From contig OZ010793.1 in the NCBI GenBank assembly GCA_963932465.1, positions 254,707,333 to 254,771,332 on the forward strand: DNA of 64,000 nucleotides, written 5' to 3'. The stretch comes from Maratus speciosus (Eukaryota > Arthropoda > Arachnida > Araneae > Salticidae). A program made the position numbers and the translations under genes. This document shows, piece after piece, positions 45,490 to 58,197 of the stretch (position 1 is the stretch's first letter; every line of letters begins with the position of its first letter). A model generated the notes under the pieces. That model had not been told where the DNA came from and ran no database searches. It worked only from the letters and a program-made list of their open reading frames with translations.

Positions 45490-47010
45490 CGGACACTTGT
45501 GGTACGAATATCATAAAAGTTTGTTTTTAGGCTAATTGAAGGGTGTAGAGTTCATTTATGCTGTCAGAATTGTGTACTGCTATTGAAAAAAACAAAGTTA
45601 TGGTTCGTTTTAAGATTCAGATGGCTCCCTAAGCAAATTTTATATGCATCATTTAAAAGTAGACTTTATTACCAATCGTTTGGTACCAGTAACTTTCTTC
45701 TACGATAATTTTTTCAGAGTTAGTAGGGGTGTTTAATTTTTTTTTCCCACGACTGTACACTTTAGGTTTTTCGGATTGTACTTTATATCTTTCGGTCGGA
45801 GTCGGTGTGATCTGGTTTTTAACAAGGAAGTCCTGAATATTTTTCAAACGAAAAACTATAGATTTGACTATTAATGGTGGCTCATAGTAATACCCATGTG
45901 TTCATTTCTGTACTTAAGGGATAAAATTATACAACACTTTATTATAAACGTGTTAAAATTGGAGCAAATTTCATTTACTTTGGGGTTTGGTGGAAGTCTG
46001 TCGGTTTTGTGTTGAAGAAATTGTTTTGTTGGGTGCTCGCAGACTCCATTCCTAGGCGTTGAAAATTATTTAGAGTGTACCATATATAATATAGTTTAAT
46101 AAAGCAAATAATTAAATAATTTGATAACATTGCAATGTTTGCAGTAAATATAATGTGACACTAATAATCCAAAAAAGTAAAAAAGTCGGATAATTAAGAA
46201 CTTGAGTTATACTCGCCCCTCCTCCACCCCTAAAAAAAACTATCTTAAAAAACTCTACACCTGAATTTCTAGCCATCAGGGGCAAGTTGTACACAGCTGA
46301 GAAGCAATTGATAAAAGAAAATTTCTCTCATGTATTCTTAAAATTAGGCAAATAAAATTAGGCAAAGTACGATATATATCTCACCTTAAGAAAGTTCGAA
46401 TAGGAAATGTTTTGGATAATTATTAATTTCTATGCATAAATCATTTATTTAATGCATATGTTTTTATTGTAATCAAATCTGATAAATTATCATAGCGTTT
46501 GAGCAATTTTTTAATTTTTGTTTGTCTGACAATTGATGAAAATTTTCCGAAAAATCAAATTCCTTGGGGGGGGGGGTATTGCCCCCCTCAGCCCCCCTCA
46601 AATGGCGGCCCTGTTTCCAAAACTTTCTAAAATATTCATGGAGACATTTTTATGCATAAATACATTAAAATAAAATCTTTTATATCTAACTTCCTTTTAT
46701 CAGTAATTTGTTTATTTTTTTATTTATTTTTGACTAGATAATCGTAAATTTAAGAGCTGTTTATTTTTATTCCACCCTAACATTATTTATTCCAGACAGT
46801 GTTGCGCCAACATATGCGTATATGGCGGGAGCATGATGCAACAGTTGAAAGGAGAAATCAATCATCATGTTTGGACATTTCTTTATTCATTTCATTTTCT
46901 TCGGTTACTAACGAAAAAGAGCTATTATTTGACACCAATTTAGCCGTGCTAATAAATCTGTTTTACACAAATAAAGCATATTATGGCATTAAACTGGATT
47001 ATTCCTAATT
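45490..47010. other. No recognised gene
   Basis: The minus-strand frame at 45653-45847 (64 residues, rich in Lys, Thr and Pro) looks slightly protein-like but has no recognised motif. The remaining frames are short. Poly-G and poly-C tracts at 46565-46610 resemble those in the hAT elements. Confidence 0.4.
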
Positions 47011-47014
47011 TTTT

Positions 47015-47205
47015 CTTATTGATCAAGTTGAATTTAGACACATTTTTTTCGTGAGGGATTTCTGTGATCTCCGGGATGGGGGTGGGGTCGGAATTTGCAC
47101 TTTTTGACCATTGAAAACACAAAATCTCAAATCTTCCATGGGGACATTTATTCTCTGGTGAGAATGTCTCCCCCGGGTCACCCCATGAATTCAACACTGT
47201 TAATG
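47015..47205 (-). repeat. G-run-rich interspersed repeat, copy 1
   Basis: It reads, inverted, like 54080-54275: 'gagattttgtgttttcaa', 'gtcaaaaagtgca', 'cagaaatccctc' and 'gaattcaacactg' occur in the same order. It differs in the number and length of C/G runs. Confidence 0.7.
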
Positions 47206-47448
47206 ATTTTAAAAAAAATATTAGGACTGTTTCTCTTTCTGATTTAATTAAGAAATTTAAACATTTAAACACGGAATGTAAAAAATTATTTTGGAGAAGC
47301 TATTATTTGTATAATGAATGCCATTGTGGGATCATATACAATATACACCTACGTTTACAAATGAACTGAAAATTTAATACAATAATATTAAACTAGAGAA
47401 CAGCAATTCTGTTTTTTCAGAATTTAGTGTCGCCCCCGGCATTTCCAT

Positions 47449-47760
47449 TACTTCATTTTCTTCTGATGGACTGATGGCTTCTATTATTATGAAACAGCCA
47501 TTATAAATGAAGTGTTAGGTGAAGATGAAAGAGCAGCCGTAAAAGTTTGAACTCTGATTTTCTGGTCGGAATGGGGGAAAAATGGCTATATATATATATA
47601 TATATTTATTTATTTATTTATTTTATTTATTTATTTATTTTTTTTTTACTACTGCTTTTCATCTTCCCCTAACACTTCATTTATAATGGCTGTTTCATAA
47701 TAATAGAAGCCACCAGTCCGTCAGAAGAAAATAACTCGGTTAAAAGGGACTCTACTGCAG
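47449..47760. repeat. hAT-derived foldback module, isolated copy
   Basis: It matches the internal foldback of the hAT at 14464-15150: 'gatggactgatggcttc', 'gaaacagccattataaatga', 'agtgttaggtgaagatgaaa' and their inverses. An (AT)n/(TTTA)n run at 47588-47640 sits at the centre. hAT ends were not found around it. Confidence 0.7.
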
Positions 47761-48934
47761 TACAAAACATATTTCAATTTTAAGACTTAAAGCACACGTT
47801 TTATTTTATGTAAAATGACGTCATTCGCATCCGCTTAAGAATTCCACATTTACGATCTACTCTTAAACATCTGCAGTAAAGCATGCATAGCACATCACTA
47901 TCGCGAAATAATGCACAAATGCAAAAAAATATTCCGTCTTTCAAGAAAAAAAAAAGGCGATCTAATGATTCATAGATACTTACAATTAAATATTGTATAT
48001 AATAGCTCCATTGTTTTAACAGAAATCATTCGTTTATATATTTTTTTTCAAAATAGCACGTATTTTAATTACATTTTCTTTCGGTTGTTGCGAGAAAATG
48101 GCAACAAAAATATATAATTGCTATTTTAAAACTATTCTTCCTTTACTTTCTAGAGAAATCGAGTTCTTCCGTTGCCAATATTAAGCAAATGGCTCTAAAA
48201 ACTACAAAAAAATTAATATTCCAAAAATAAATGGAGATACAGTTTTCTTACAAAATGCATTTAAAAGAACTTTTTTTTCCAATACGACGGTATAAAAATT
48301 GAAAATGTGCGATGCTTAGAAGTTTAAAAAATTTCTAAACAGTATTTAATCGTAATGCTTTGTTTTACGGCTAGCCTCTGTAAGGTAACGTTATTTTTTG
48401 GACACAAAATAAGCTGGGAGAAAGAAATAGCATACCGTACCGGAGGCTAATAACATTTTGTTTTAAACGTGATATATAATTTTAATTGTTTCACCAATTT
48501 TCAAGTTTATTGAGAACTTTTTACGTTTCATCCTCATTCCTCTGTTTGTATTAACTTAATTTTTCAATAACGGTTTCTTTGTAATCAATAATACTCTAAA
48601 GTTAAAAAGTATATGTTGAGAAAATTAAAAATATTTTTTTCAAATAATTCTAATTTAATTTGATATTCAAAATTTAAGAAAAGCATTTATCAATTAGATA
48701 TATATGGTAAGCATATAGAATTTTTCTTTAAATTTGAAGCTAGGTCCTCCTTTATATTAATAAAATTGGTTCTTATTTAATATTATTTTTTTCATTCTTG
48801 TTAATAAAGTTTGCATTTGTAGTCATAGAATGTATCCAGCCTTAGCTAGGGATCTAACGAATTTCGGACGATATTCAGTATTAAGCAGAATATTGTAGAT
48901 ATTTAGAGGAATAAAATCAGGGTAATACATTTTT

Positions 48935-50172
48935 AGGTAGATTTCGTTATAAGAAATACTACATATTACATTTTTCCAACATTTTTGCAGATCTACGCCG
49001 ATCATGAAACCATAGAACACCAAACCACCCCCAGTTCAAAACTTTATCTAACTATCTATCCATATATATCACTTTTTTATGGACACGATAACTTCCATAA
49101 TTCTGCACAAACCTCTTCCAAACTGGTCACGGCCATACCATACAATCAATGGGCAGAAAATCTCGGTAAAGTTCGTTAATGGGCAAAATCGACCAAGGGG
49201 ATGGAAATAGGGAAGGATTTTGTGAAAACAGAAAAAAAAACTTCTTAATTATAATGCATATCAAATCAGTTTAAAGTTATTATTACTTCTAGGAAGAGGT
49301 AAAAAAAAATTATGTATAACAGGTTTTTGATATCATTAAAAATGGGCTCAAGGGGCAATAAAAATAGAGTTTTAAGAAGAAAAAAATTCATAACTTCGTC
49401 AATTCACAAGATATAAAATCCACTTAAATTTATTATAAATCTTCTTAATCTTACCTACAACTTTTATATTGACAAGTTTTTGATAGTACCAACTCTTACA
49501 GAAAAAAGGGAGAGGGTTAAAAATAAAAAAAATCATAACTTCGTCAATTCACAATTTATCAAATCCGCTTAAATTTATTATAAATCTTCTTGATATTATC
49601 TATAACTTTTATATAGGCAAGATTTTGATAAAACCAACTCTTACACAAAAAAGAAAAAAAATATCGTATTAAGGCTGTTCTCAAATCCATAGGGGCCCCT
49701 TTATGACATAAGTTTGAATTCCTTTTTGTTCGGAAACGCATGAAATTGGAAGGTGTTGTTATACGAAAACTATGTAATTGAAAGACGTTTTTCGTTTTTT
49801 TTTGTAAACACAATAGATGTTTCAGAAAATACTGTCACAGTTTGAACCAAATTTCCCAACAAAAGGGAAAAAAAACTGAACGAAGGCAGAAAAATCCCTT
49901 GTAGTAGGTCTGCCAATTTTATACAATTACGTTAAAAAATCTGTACGTCATTGTGTCAGAAAATATCAACCTTGTTGAACAGTGTAGTTGTGAACACAGC
50001 CTTAACATGATTATGATAAAACCAGTTCAGAAAAAATAAAATTAAAAACTCGTCAAAAGCGACCAGAAAAAATTGTCAAACTGTGTTTATCTCTAATCTT
50101 GATTTAGCCTTTTTGGTGAAATTAGTACATAACTTCGAAATCTACCTGTGCCTGCAGGCCGAGCCGGGAGTG
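48935..50172. mobile_element. Helentron/HINE-like element, subfamily 2, copy B
   Basis: It starts AGGTAGATTTCG and ends AACTTCGAAATCTACCT, then 'gcctgcaggccgagccggga', then T-rich. The last 110 bp match copy A (37390-37505), including 'tttatctctaatcttgattt'. Inside, 49360-49650 has two units of about 150 bp with 'cataacttcgtcaattcaca'. It has more interior sequence than copy A. No protein frame recognised. Confidence 0.65.
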
Positions 50173-50837
50173 ATTTTTTTCTCTTTCTTTTCTTTTTTTT
50201 AAAATGATTTTCTCAAATTCAAATTGGCTATTTTCTAACGCATTCATATAGAACCATTTTTATTTCTTACAAGCATAAAATGTACAGCTATTTTCATTCA
50301 GTTACTAAACAATCAAATTCAATTTTTTAGTGTCAGACTATTTTAAGAATCCATAATCTGCCTGTTTGTCATACAGTTTTATAATGAGGCTCCTAAAACT
50401 TCGCTTATCGGTGAGAATTTTAACTATTTTTTTTTTTTTCATTTTGCACAAAACTATCATTATTTGATAAATTTTATAGTACAAATAATGTTCCGATACG
50501 ACAGTTTGTTGAATTTTCATGATTTTTTTTGAAAAATAAACGGATATGGGCAATTGCCATTTAAAAAAAAATATTTTATGAACTGAGATAAGGATTACTA
50601 CTGCAATTTGTTTGTGTAGAAAAATGTAAGTCACATAAACAAGGTTTTTTAAGAAATAATAATCTCTTTGTGATGTTTCAACATATTATATTAAACGTAT
50701 AAAACAGTTAGACATATGAATAACGAAATCTATATCGAATTAAAAATAAAAAACAAACTGTGAGGTATGAATTTTTTGCTTGCTTTTTCTAGTTCCCTAC
50801 GATGCAACCAAATTTTATACAATGCAATTTTATATCA

Positions 50838-51370
50838 CACTAGCTGACCCACCCGGCGTTGCCCTGGCCCATCATAATAACCTTAAATAAAACTCAAGTT
50901 TGTATGATTTTATATCCTTTGAAAATCTTTTAAATGAACCTAGTTTCGGTTGTTCCATTGCATTCCACAGCGTCTCGTGTGTTTCCAAAAAACGTCTTTC
51001 CGAACGAACCTGTACTCTGGGTCCCCGCTACCTAACGCAGCATGTGCCGGAAGTGCTCCGCACGTATCGTAGACAATCGAAAACCAAGTCTAGTGAGCCA
51101 AACTTCGTAGTAATCAAGCCCATAGAACCGGAAAAACGAATGCATCATTAATGTTCGAAAATGCCGTTAACTGAAGTCTAAGATAAACTTTCATAATCAC
51201 AGAAAGTAACTGAATTGTAATCTAAGTTAAATAAACCAATTCCCGTTGAAATTGGGTCCTTATAATCCGACGAAACAATTTATCCTTACGCGGTGGAAGT
51301 TGCCTCCCTCCTCCTCTATAAATTTCACGGTCTACTTTTAAAATTAACACGATATTATTTAATAAACGGA
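50838..51370 (-). mobile_element. Helitron-like repeat, copy 1
   Basis: On the minus strand the element ends with a GC-rich piece 'ggcaacgccgggtgggtcag' followed by CTAG and T, as Helitron 3' ends do. It is about 85-90% like 58198-58733 in the opposite orientation over about 530 bp. It carries a conserved open frame on the plus strand (50900-51151). The class is inferred from the terminus alone. Confidence 0.6.
50900..51151 (+). CDS. Conserved 83-residue frame in Helitron-like repeat
   Basis: The frame begins MYDFISFENLLNEPSFGCSI and ends with RKPIEPEKRMHH-like basic residues (actual end: VVIKPIEPEKRMHH). The other repeat copy (58421-58672, minus) has the same length, start and stop, with only about eight substitutions. 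It contains cysteines in CSIAFHSVSCVS and a basic middle (LRTYRRQSKTK). I do not recognise a family. It may be a remnant of a longer captured or retroelement-derived reading frame, or simply conserved because the two copies are young. Expression is not indicated. Confidence 0.3.
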   Translation: MYDFISFENLLNEPSFGCSIAFHSVSCVSKKRLSERTCTLGPRYLTQHVPEVLRTYRRQSKTKSSEPNFVVIKPIEPEKRMHH

Positions 51371-51589
51371 TATTTACTGATTTGCAAAATTTTAGCGTAA
51401 AACAGCCACACAACAGTAGTTGTTATTTCTATTGCAGATGCGCAACAGAAGAAAAGATTTCCGTATTATATGAAAAATGTATCTCTAATTTTTTTTCATT
51501 ATTTTTCCTGTGTAATAAACTTTTCAGAGAATCATATATAATTTTTTCGAAGCAAAATAAAAAATCGCGCATTTAAGGGTTAACGTAAC

Positions 51590-52192
51590 GCGATTTTTAT
51601 TTTTAATTTACGGATGTAGTGAGTAAACGTAAGTTGTTGCCGAAAAAGGAGATTAATATTCAAAAAAGGTGGTAGCTTGGGTATAAAGTAGGACCGGGCC
51701 CAGGGGGCAGGATATTAACTGGAATGTAGTTGGGCAAAGGAAAAAATTTTAATAGTTTTAAAGTAGCTGTAGGACGCAAGAACTATGAAGTAGAAAATTG
51801 TAATAGAGTAAGATCGTTTTTAAAGAAGCTGCAACAAAGGCCCCAAGAAGGAGATTAATATTCAAAATTGGTGGTAGATGAAGTGAGAAATTTTTTTGTC
51901 GTTCACGGAGTTGGTAGAAGACTTAAGAAGTTGTTAGAAAAAAAAAGCTAATGAATCGTGTCATTTTTAAGGGAGCTACAATAAACGGCCCAAAAAAGTC
52001 CAACTGATAGTTAAGAGCAGGGCCCTAACATGAAAATATGTTAAAAGGTCTTAGATCTTCAATTATTCAAAATTAACCATAGAGTTGTGAATTAGTATTT
52101 CTTAGAATAATAATTTAAAGAAATGCGCCAAAAATTGGGCAAATGCTGTCCTAGGACTGGATAGCTGATTGTCCTAGGGCCCAAATAAAAAA
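51590..52192 (+). repeat. Degenerate repeat region before the third Helentron-like copy
   Basis: Two units share 'gagattaatattcaaaa..ggtggtag'. The phrase 'attaactggaatgtagttgg' (51714) resembles 'cttaactggaatgtagaaat' at 54384 and 54533, on the other side of the 52193-54035 element. This suggests that element inserted into one larger repeat. Confidence 0.45.
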
Positions 52193-53873
52193 GTCCTTCC
52201 GGCCAGAGCCGGGAGGAAGAGGTAGCTTTCATATTCCTTATTTTATAAAAGCCAACTTATATTATTCAAACACACGAAGCTCAATTTAGTGGAAACCGAA
52301 TATAGGAGATTCAATACTAATTTTTATCAATAGTAAATCATTATGAATGAGAATTTCGCGAAATTAGTCAGCTTCATCCGAGCTGCTTTTATTTAAAGCA
52401 ACTTATATTTGGCAGCCAAATTCGGCAATTTCTTAAAGTGCCTGCCATTTTAAGAGAACTTGCTGGATGAGGCTAACCAGTGAACTTGGTCGAGACCTTA
52501 GTAATTGCTGTGCACATGCTCACTCACATCGGAATCGATTGATATATACGAGTGCTGTCGCAGGCAAAAAATCAGATTTTTCAAAATGTCACCCACATTA
52601 GGTATTGAAATTGCTATATCTGAGACATTTTTGAAGATAAAGACAAACAAAAAATGCTCCTGAATCCTTATATCAAGGTCAAATACTTAAGAAAGAAACC
52701 TTTTTCAATTTCTAATTTCTTTTTGCACTTCACTTTAAATATATATTTTTTTAATTTAATGGCCACCATTTTGAAACAAGATGGTTGATGAAGCTGGCCA
52801 CCGAACTTGGTCGAGATATTGATGTATACTATCCACATGCCTTCTTATATCGAAATAGGCGAATACGTGTGTTATCGCGTGACAAATATAAGATCGCTTC
52901 AAAATGTTAGCCATGCTAGAAATTCAAAGTGCTATAATTCAACCACTTTTTAAGATATAAACAAAGGAACAAATTTTCAGAAACAAAAACTGCTCCGGAA
53001 TCTTTGTATCAAGGCCAAACACATAAAAAAAATCTTTTTCATTTTCCAATTTTTTAATACCTCATTATAAATTTAAATTTTTTTTAATGGCAACCCTTTT
53101 GAAACAAGATGGCGAATGAAGCTGGCCAACGAACTCGGTCGAGACATTGGTATGTACTATGTACAGACCAAGTTACATCCAAATCGGTTCATAAATACGC
53201 CTGTTATCGTTTTAAAATATCAGCCACAATAGAAATTCAAAATGCTATAACTCAGCCATTTTTTTAGATATAGACGAAACAAACACTGTTCCGGAATCTT
53301 TGTATTAAGGTCAAACACACACAAAAAAATCTTTTCCATTTTCCAATTTTTTGGTATCTCATTTAAAATTTTAAATTTTTTTAAATTTTTTAAATGGCCG
53401 CCATTTTGAAACAAGATGGCGGATGAAGCTGGACAACTAACTCGGTCGAGACATTGGTATGTACTATTTACAGACCAGGTTACATCCAAATCGGTTCATA
53501 AATACGCCTGTTATCGCATGGCAAAAATCAGGTCGTTTTAAAATATCAGCCACAATAGAAATTCAAAATGCTATAACTCAGCCATTTTTTAAGATATAGA
53601 CGAAACAAAAACTGCTCCCGAATCTTTTTATTAATGTCAAACACATAAGAAAAAAATATTTTTTCATTTTCAGTTTTTTGGTACCACATTTCAAATTTAA
53701 AATTTTTTAAAAAAATTTAAATGGCCGCCATTTTGAAACAAAATGGCGGATGAAGCTGGCCAACGAACTCGGTCGAGATTTTGGTATGTACTATGTACAC
53801 ACCGAATTACATCCAAATCGGTTCATAAATACGATAGTTACAGTGTGACAAAGGTCAGATATATATATATATG

Positions 53874-53910
<37 letters not shown>

Positions 53911-54035
53911 CAGTTTTGAACGGAGGGTGGTTTCGGGGTCTGGGGGTCATGATCGATGAAAATATACCAAAATTTTTTGAAATCGATTTCCTCCGAACGG
54001 CTGCAATAGGTAGCTTTTTGTAATGAAAGCTACCT
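52193..54035 (+). mobile_element. Helentron/HINE-like element, subfamily 1, copy 3
   Basis: Same orientation and nearly the same structure as 1482-3306: left end GTCCTTCCGGCC after an A run, then AGGTAGCTTTC, internal units of about 320 bp, and the terminal hairpin GGTAGCTTTTTGTAATGAAA...CTACCT. Many stretches are over 90% identical to copy 1. A (GT)n run is at 53882-53910. Minus-strand frames within it (53220-53489, 53855-54070) are by-products. No protein. Confidence 0.78.
53882..53910 (+). repeat. (GT)n microsatellite
   Basis: About 14 GT units inside the Helentron-like copy 3, next to an (AT)n run. In copy 2 the corresponding place holds (AT)n only, so this microsatellite is fast-changing. 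Confidence 0.95.
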
Positions 54036-54059
54036 AATATGAGGGTGTTGGTCCTGGGA

Positions 54060-54275
54060 GAAGAGTCCAATACTCAGTTTCAGTGTTGATTTCAGGGGGT
54101 GGCCCGGGGGGGAATGTCCCCCCCGGAGCAATGAGATGTCCCCCCCGGAAGATTTGAGATTTTGTGTTTTCAAGGGTCAAAAAGTGCAATTTCCCCCCCG
54201 GAACTCTATAATGTCCCCCCCGGGGCCACAGAAATCCCTCCCGGAGAAACGTGTCTGAATTCAACACTGCTCAGT
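54060..54275 (+). repeat. G/C-run-rich interspersed repeat, copy 2
   Basis: It holds five runs of CCCCCCCGG type (for example 54116-54125, 54129-54145, 54183-54195 and 54207-54218), each beside 'aatgt' or 'gatgt'. It ends with 'gaattcaacactgc'. It is an inverted relative of 47015-47205. The frame at 54034-54267 reflects the repeats. Confidence 0.7.
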
Positions 54276-54294
54276 TTTAAAATTATGCACTGAG

Positions 54295-54660
54295 AAGGTG
54301 AGAAAATTAGAGGGCGAAAAATGCATGGTGCACAAAAAATTCAAGGGACCTACGGAACCCTAGGGGGGAGAATGGAGCAAGGGTCTTAACTGGGATGTAG
54401 AAATGGGAGAATAACTAAATGAAAAAAGGATACCTAAATGAAGATCGGATTAAAAGGAAGCAATTTATTAACAATTTAGGGCGCAAAAACTTCAAGGGGT
54501 GCTGTACCGGGTCCCAGGCTGCCAGGGTCTTAACTGGAATGTAGAAATGAGGGAATAACTAAATGGAGAATTGGCCCCAAGATCGAAGAAGATCGGATAT
54601 AAAGGGGGTAAGTTATTAACAATTTAGAGCATAAAAACTGAAAGAAGCACAGGGGCCCCG
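54295..54660 (+). repeat. Two tandem units of about 160 bp
   Basis: Units share 'gtcttaactggaatgtagaa', 'gggaataactaaatg', 'gatcggat' and 'ttattaacaatttag'. They are related in phrasing to 51590-52192. Confidence 0.7.
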
Positions 54661-54999
54661 ACCCTTAAATAAACGGTTAAGTGCGAGCATTACTCGCGCA
54701 CAGAGGGTTCCATAGAATAAATATATGAATTTGTAATTGTATTATAAAGAAGAAAAAAAAAAAAAAAAAAAAACGTTGCTAAAAGAGTACTAAGACTTTG
54801 TAAAAAACAATACAACGTAGGGTTGAGTATAACTGTATATATTAGAAAAGTGTAAATGGGTATACCATGAAAGTTCAAAGAGATATGGAACCTAAATAAT
54901 ATCAAACATAGCTGTTCGTATAACTCTTTCTTTAATATTATTTTAATCTGTTTATGATGAACTTAATTCGGTACTGACAATAAAAGCAGTGCATAGTTA

Positions 55000-56925
55000 A
55001 ACTTCATTTGGCATTTCATGAAACTAAATTCAGCGTAGTAATAACCTTTATTTCTACAGTGTAGCTAAAACAAAACCTTTGTTCAAAGTTTAAATTTGGC
55101 ATTGTGCTAAGCGCGCTTCGAATTGAGGTCTCAAAGTTGCAACGCCGTCTTGGTCAGTGCCGCGTTTTTCCAGATAGGTGTTTAATTAACTTTTAAAGTC
55201 ACTCGAGGCGCATTGAGATATACAATCAATGTAAACTATCGCGAATCCCACAGTATTTATGCGATTCATTCTAATTAAATCTTTCGAGGGCGATGCCCTT
55301 AAAAATCGGACACCTAATTTTTATTCCAAAACAGACAAACGGCACCAAGAATATTTAATTAAAATTTCCCTTTTATCATGTACGTGAAAATAAGCAAGTT
55401 CGCATTTTCTAATAAATTCATTTATAAATTCTGGTGTCAGCTCATTATTTCATACGTTTATAAATAGAATTACTCCGTGCCGGAAAGGATTAAGTGGTCG
55501 CAGGACTCTTAAAGCTTCAAAATTTAAGAAATTTTATTTTTTTTAGATGTCAATCTCCTATCTTTTCTGAATATTTTGATATAATTGTTTCCTTGAAATT
55601 CCCATTAGAACAAAAGTTTCGGCTTTTAGAATTATACCCGCTCAATAGCTGAAGCGGCGTTTCCGAAACTTTAAAGTCATTATTTTCCAAATGGCGTTTT
55701 TGGGGCATAACGCTCAGGATACCTCAAACCTTCTAAATATTTTTTCATGAAATTTTCAAAACATATAATTCATGTTAGTCTATATAAACTGAACCTAAAA
55801 TTTCCTTTTTATTGTTCAAAAAAATATTTTTTAGGTGATTTTACTGTTGAAATTTTCAAAATTTTGTATTAGCTAAATACAACATTGCATTAAAAATATA
55901 AAAAGGCTTTAAATAGAAATTTATTTAAGTTCAGGGAAATTATTACAATCTGAAGTATAAGTAAGCACCAAAATTTTCATTCTAGTTGCAATATTTATTT
56001 TGTAATCCTGCGCGTAAACTGTTATGCCAATTTTTTGTTCGGCAAATGTCTAACAGTTTCGAGCCCCCTATAAATACTAATTCTGTATCTTGCAATTTTT
56101 TAAATGCATCAAACGAAAGAACATACTTATATCTTTCATTCCAATTAAAATTGTGTTTTAAAATCATATACATTTTACGACATTAAATGTTGAAAATGGT
56201 CTTTTTTTTCACTTTTTAGAGTCCCGAGACCCCTTAAAATAGTATGGTTTTAACAATTTGACGTTTATTGCTTTTATACTGTTACTGGACATTACATTAC
56301 ACATATATATCATTAAAAGTTGTTAACTAGGCATAGAGTACGCCGCCCTGTCCTTGTGTATGTCTAAACTGACCGTACCTTTAAGGGTTAATATCTCGGC
56401 TAATTACCGATGATTTTTTTCGAAAATCATTATAAACAATGCTTTTATTCTTCTGCAACGATAGGTATATTCATCGATCCTCAACAATTTTTCTGAATGC
56501 CCGTAAATCGAAATTTGTGTAATCAGAAAAACGCTAATTACTCAAAAACTATGTGACCTAGGGTAATCGCTATAATTTTCCGGAAAGGTTTATATTAATA
56601 CCTACAACCTCTAATTTTTTCATAATTTTAGTTTCAGTAGATTCGGAATTAGGTGGGGGGGGGACATATTTTTGCGCTACATTTTCAACAATATCTTTGA
56701 AAATATAATACCTAAAATTAAAAGGAATGTATTTTTGAGTTCAGCGTTACAAAAGATTTCACAGGATACCCCACATGATATACAATGAAAAGATTTTTTT
56801 TCAAGTAGCATAATTAGCCCCTCTACTTTTTTACTAAATATATTTATGAATGTTTATTAATATGAAAATATGTGGGTCAATGGTCTTTATTATCTCCCCG
56901 AATTTGAACTTTCCACGTTCCATAG
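55000..56925. other. No recognised gene
   Basis: AT-rich DNA. The paired frames at 55982-56186 on both strands have no motif. The stretch 56390-56925 leads into a repeat terminus at 56930-57015 and may belong to that element. Confidence 0.4.
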
Positions 56926-56929
56926 TTTA

Positions 56930-57015
56930 CGAGTAAAATGGCTGTGACAGACAGACAGACACAAGAGTGATCTTATAATGGTTTCCGTTTTTACTTTTTA
57001 AGTACGGAACCCTAA
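56930..57015 (+). repeat. Repeat terminus with GACAGACAGACA and CGGAACCCTAAA
   Basis: The order 'gacagacagacagacac', 'tggtttccgttttta', 'agtacggaaccctaaaaaag' is of a kind found at the end of dispersed arthropod repeats. The full element could not be delimited. Confidence 0.5.
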
Positions 57016-57289
57016 AAAAGAAAAATCTGATTGTCAGGGGCATCAGGACATGTCTTGGATTGTTCTCACCTAAATGTTCAGACTTCTACGTGCGGTAGAT
57101 TTTACTAGTCATCAAACGCAGACACACAGACACTCAAACACTCACATACACACAGACAGAGCGAAACTTTCTTTTATTGGTATACGTTTTATTCAATTTT
57201 CCTCGCTAAAAACTGGGTTGTCGTTAAATCCGATCTCGCTGAAAACTTATTCTACAGTTAAATACAAACACACTTTTAGTAGCTGACGA

Positions 57290-58040
57290 GTTATTGAGGT
57301 TTTAATGCATATGTATAAAATATTAATGATGATTGAGTAAAAGCACTGATTTATGAAATTGATGAGCTATCGATATTATAGTGCCCCCATATCAGTAACA
57401 AATAAATACTACTTCTTTCAGCAAAAACAAAGGTTTATTAATGCTGGCGAATCACTGATCTTTTAATATATAAATTAAATAAATTCGATGCGCAAAAAGA
57501 CGAATTTGTGAGAATGTCAAGTTGTCAAGATTGGATATATATAATTCATTAATGACATTCGACTTAATAAAATCACAGATGATTAAGGATGACGACTTTT
57601 CGAGGTTTTTTGGAAATCATCCAAAATTTATATCAAACTGATTAAAATATAAATTTAAAGAGATGGCGAAGTAACTAGGTTTTTGCGTTTAGAGAGATCG
57701 TTTGGGGATAACTTGTTATTTTAATTTTATTGCGGATGTAAAGAAAATTAATTATATTCTATTGCATAGAAGCACTGCTTTATGAGGATACAGAGTTATC
57801 AAGGTTTTAATCACAATGACCAATGATAATTGTTTAAATAAAAACATAGATTTATAAGCTTGAGGATTCATCAAGGTTTAACCGTATAACTTGTATTCGA
57901 TAGAAAATAAAACGGATTAATGAATCTTCAAGTTATCCAGTTTTTAGAGCAAAGGTATAAATAATAATATTAACTAAATACACTTATTTATGAGGATGTC
58001 GAGTTATCGAGGCTTTAACATATAAGCGTAATAATAATAA
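57290..58040 (+). repeat. Degenerate repeat with 'gag-ttatcgaggttttaa' units
   Basis: The phrase 'gagttattgaggttttaatg' and variants ('gagttatcaaggttttaatc', 'gagttatcgaggctttaaca') recurs about every 90-200 bp, with 'agcactgatttatga' before it. Probably an old tandem repeat. No gene. Confidence 0.5.
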
Positions 58041-58197
58041 CATTTTATTAAACTAGCTGGCTTCGCACTCTAGCGCGCTCATAATTACATCGGGCCTCTA
58101 ATTTATGCTAACATCGAATAAAACGAATGTCGAATTCATATGAAAATTTTCGATAGGTGCAGTAGCGTAGCTACGTTGTTTGCCGCCCGGGATTTCA

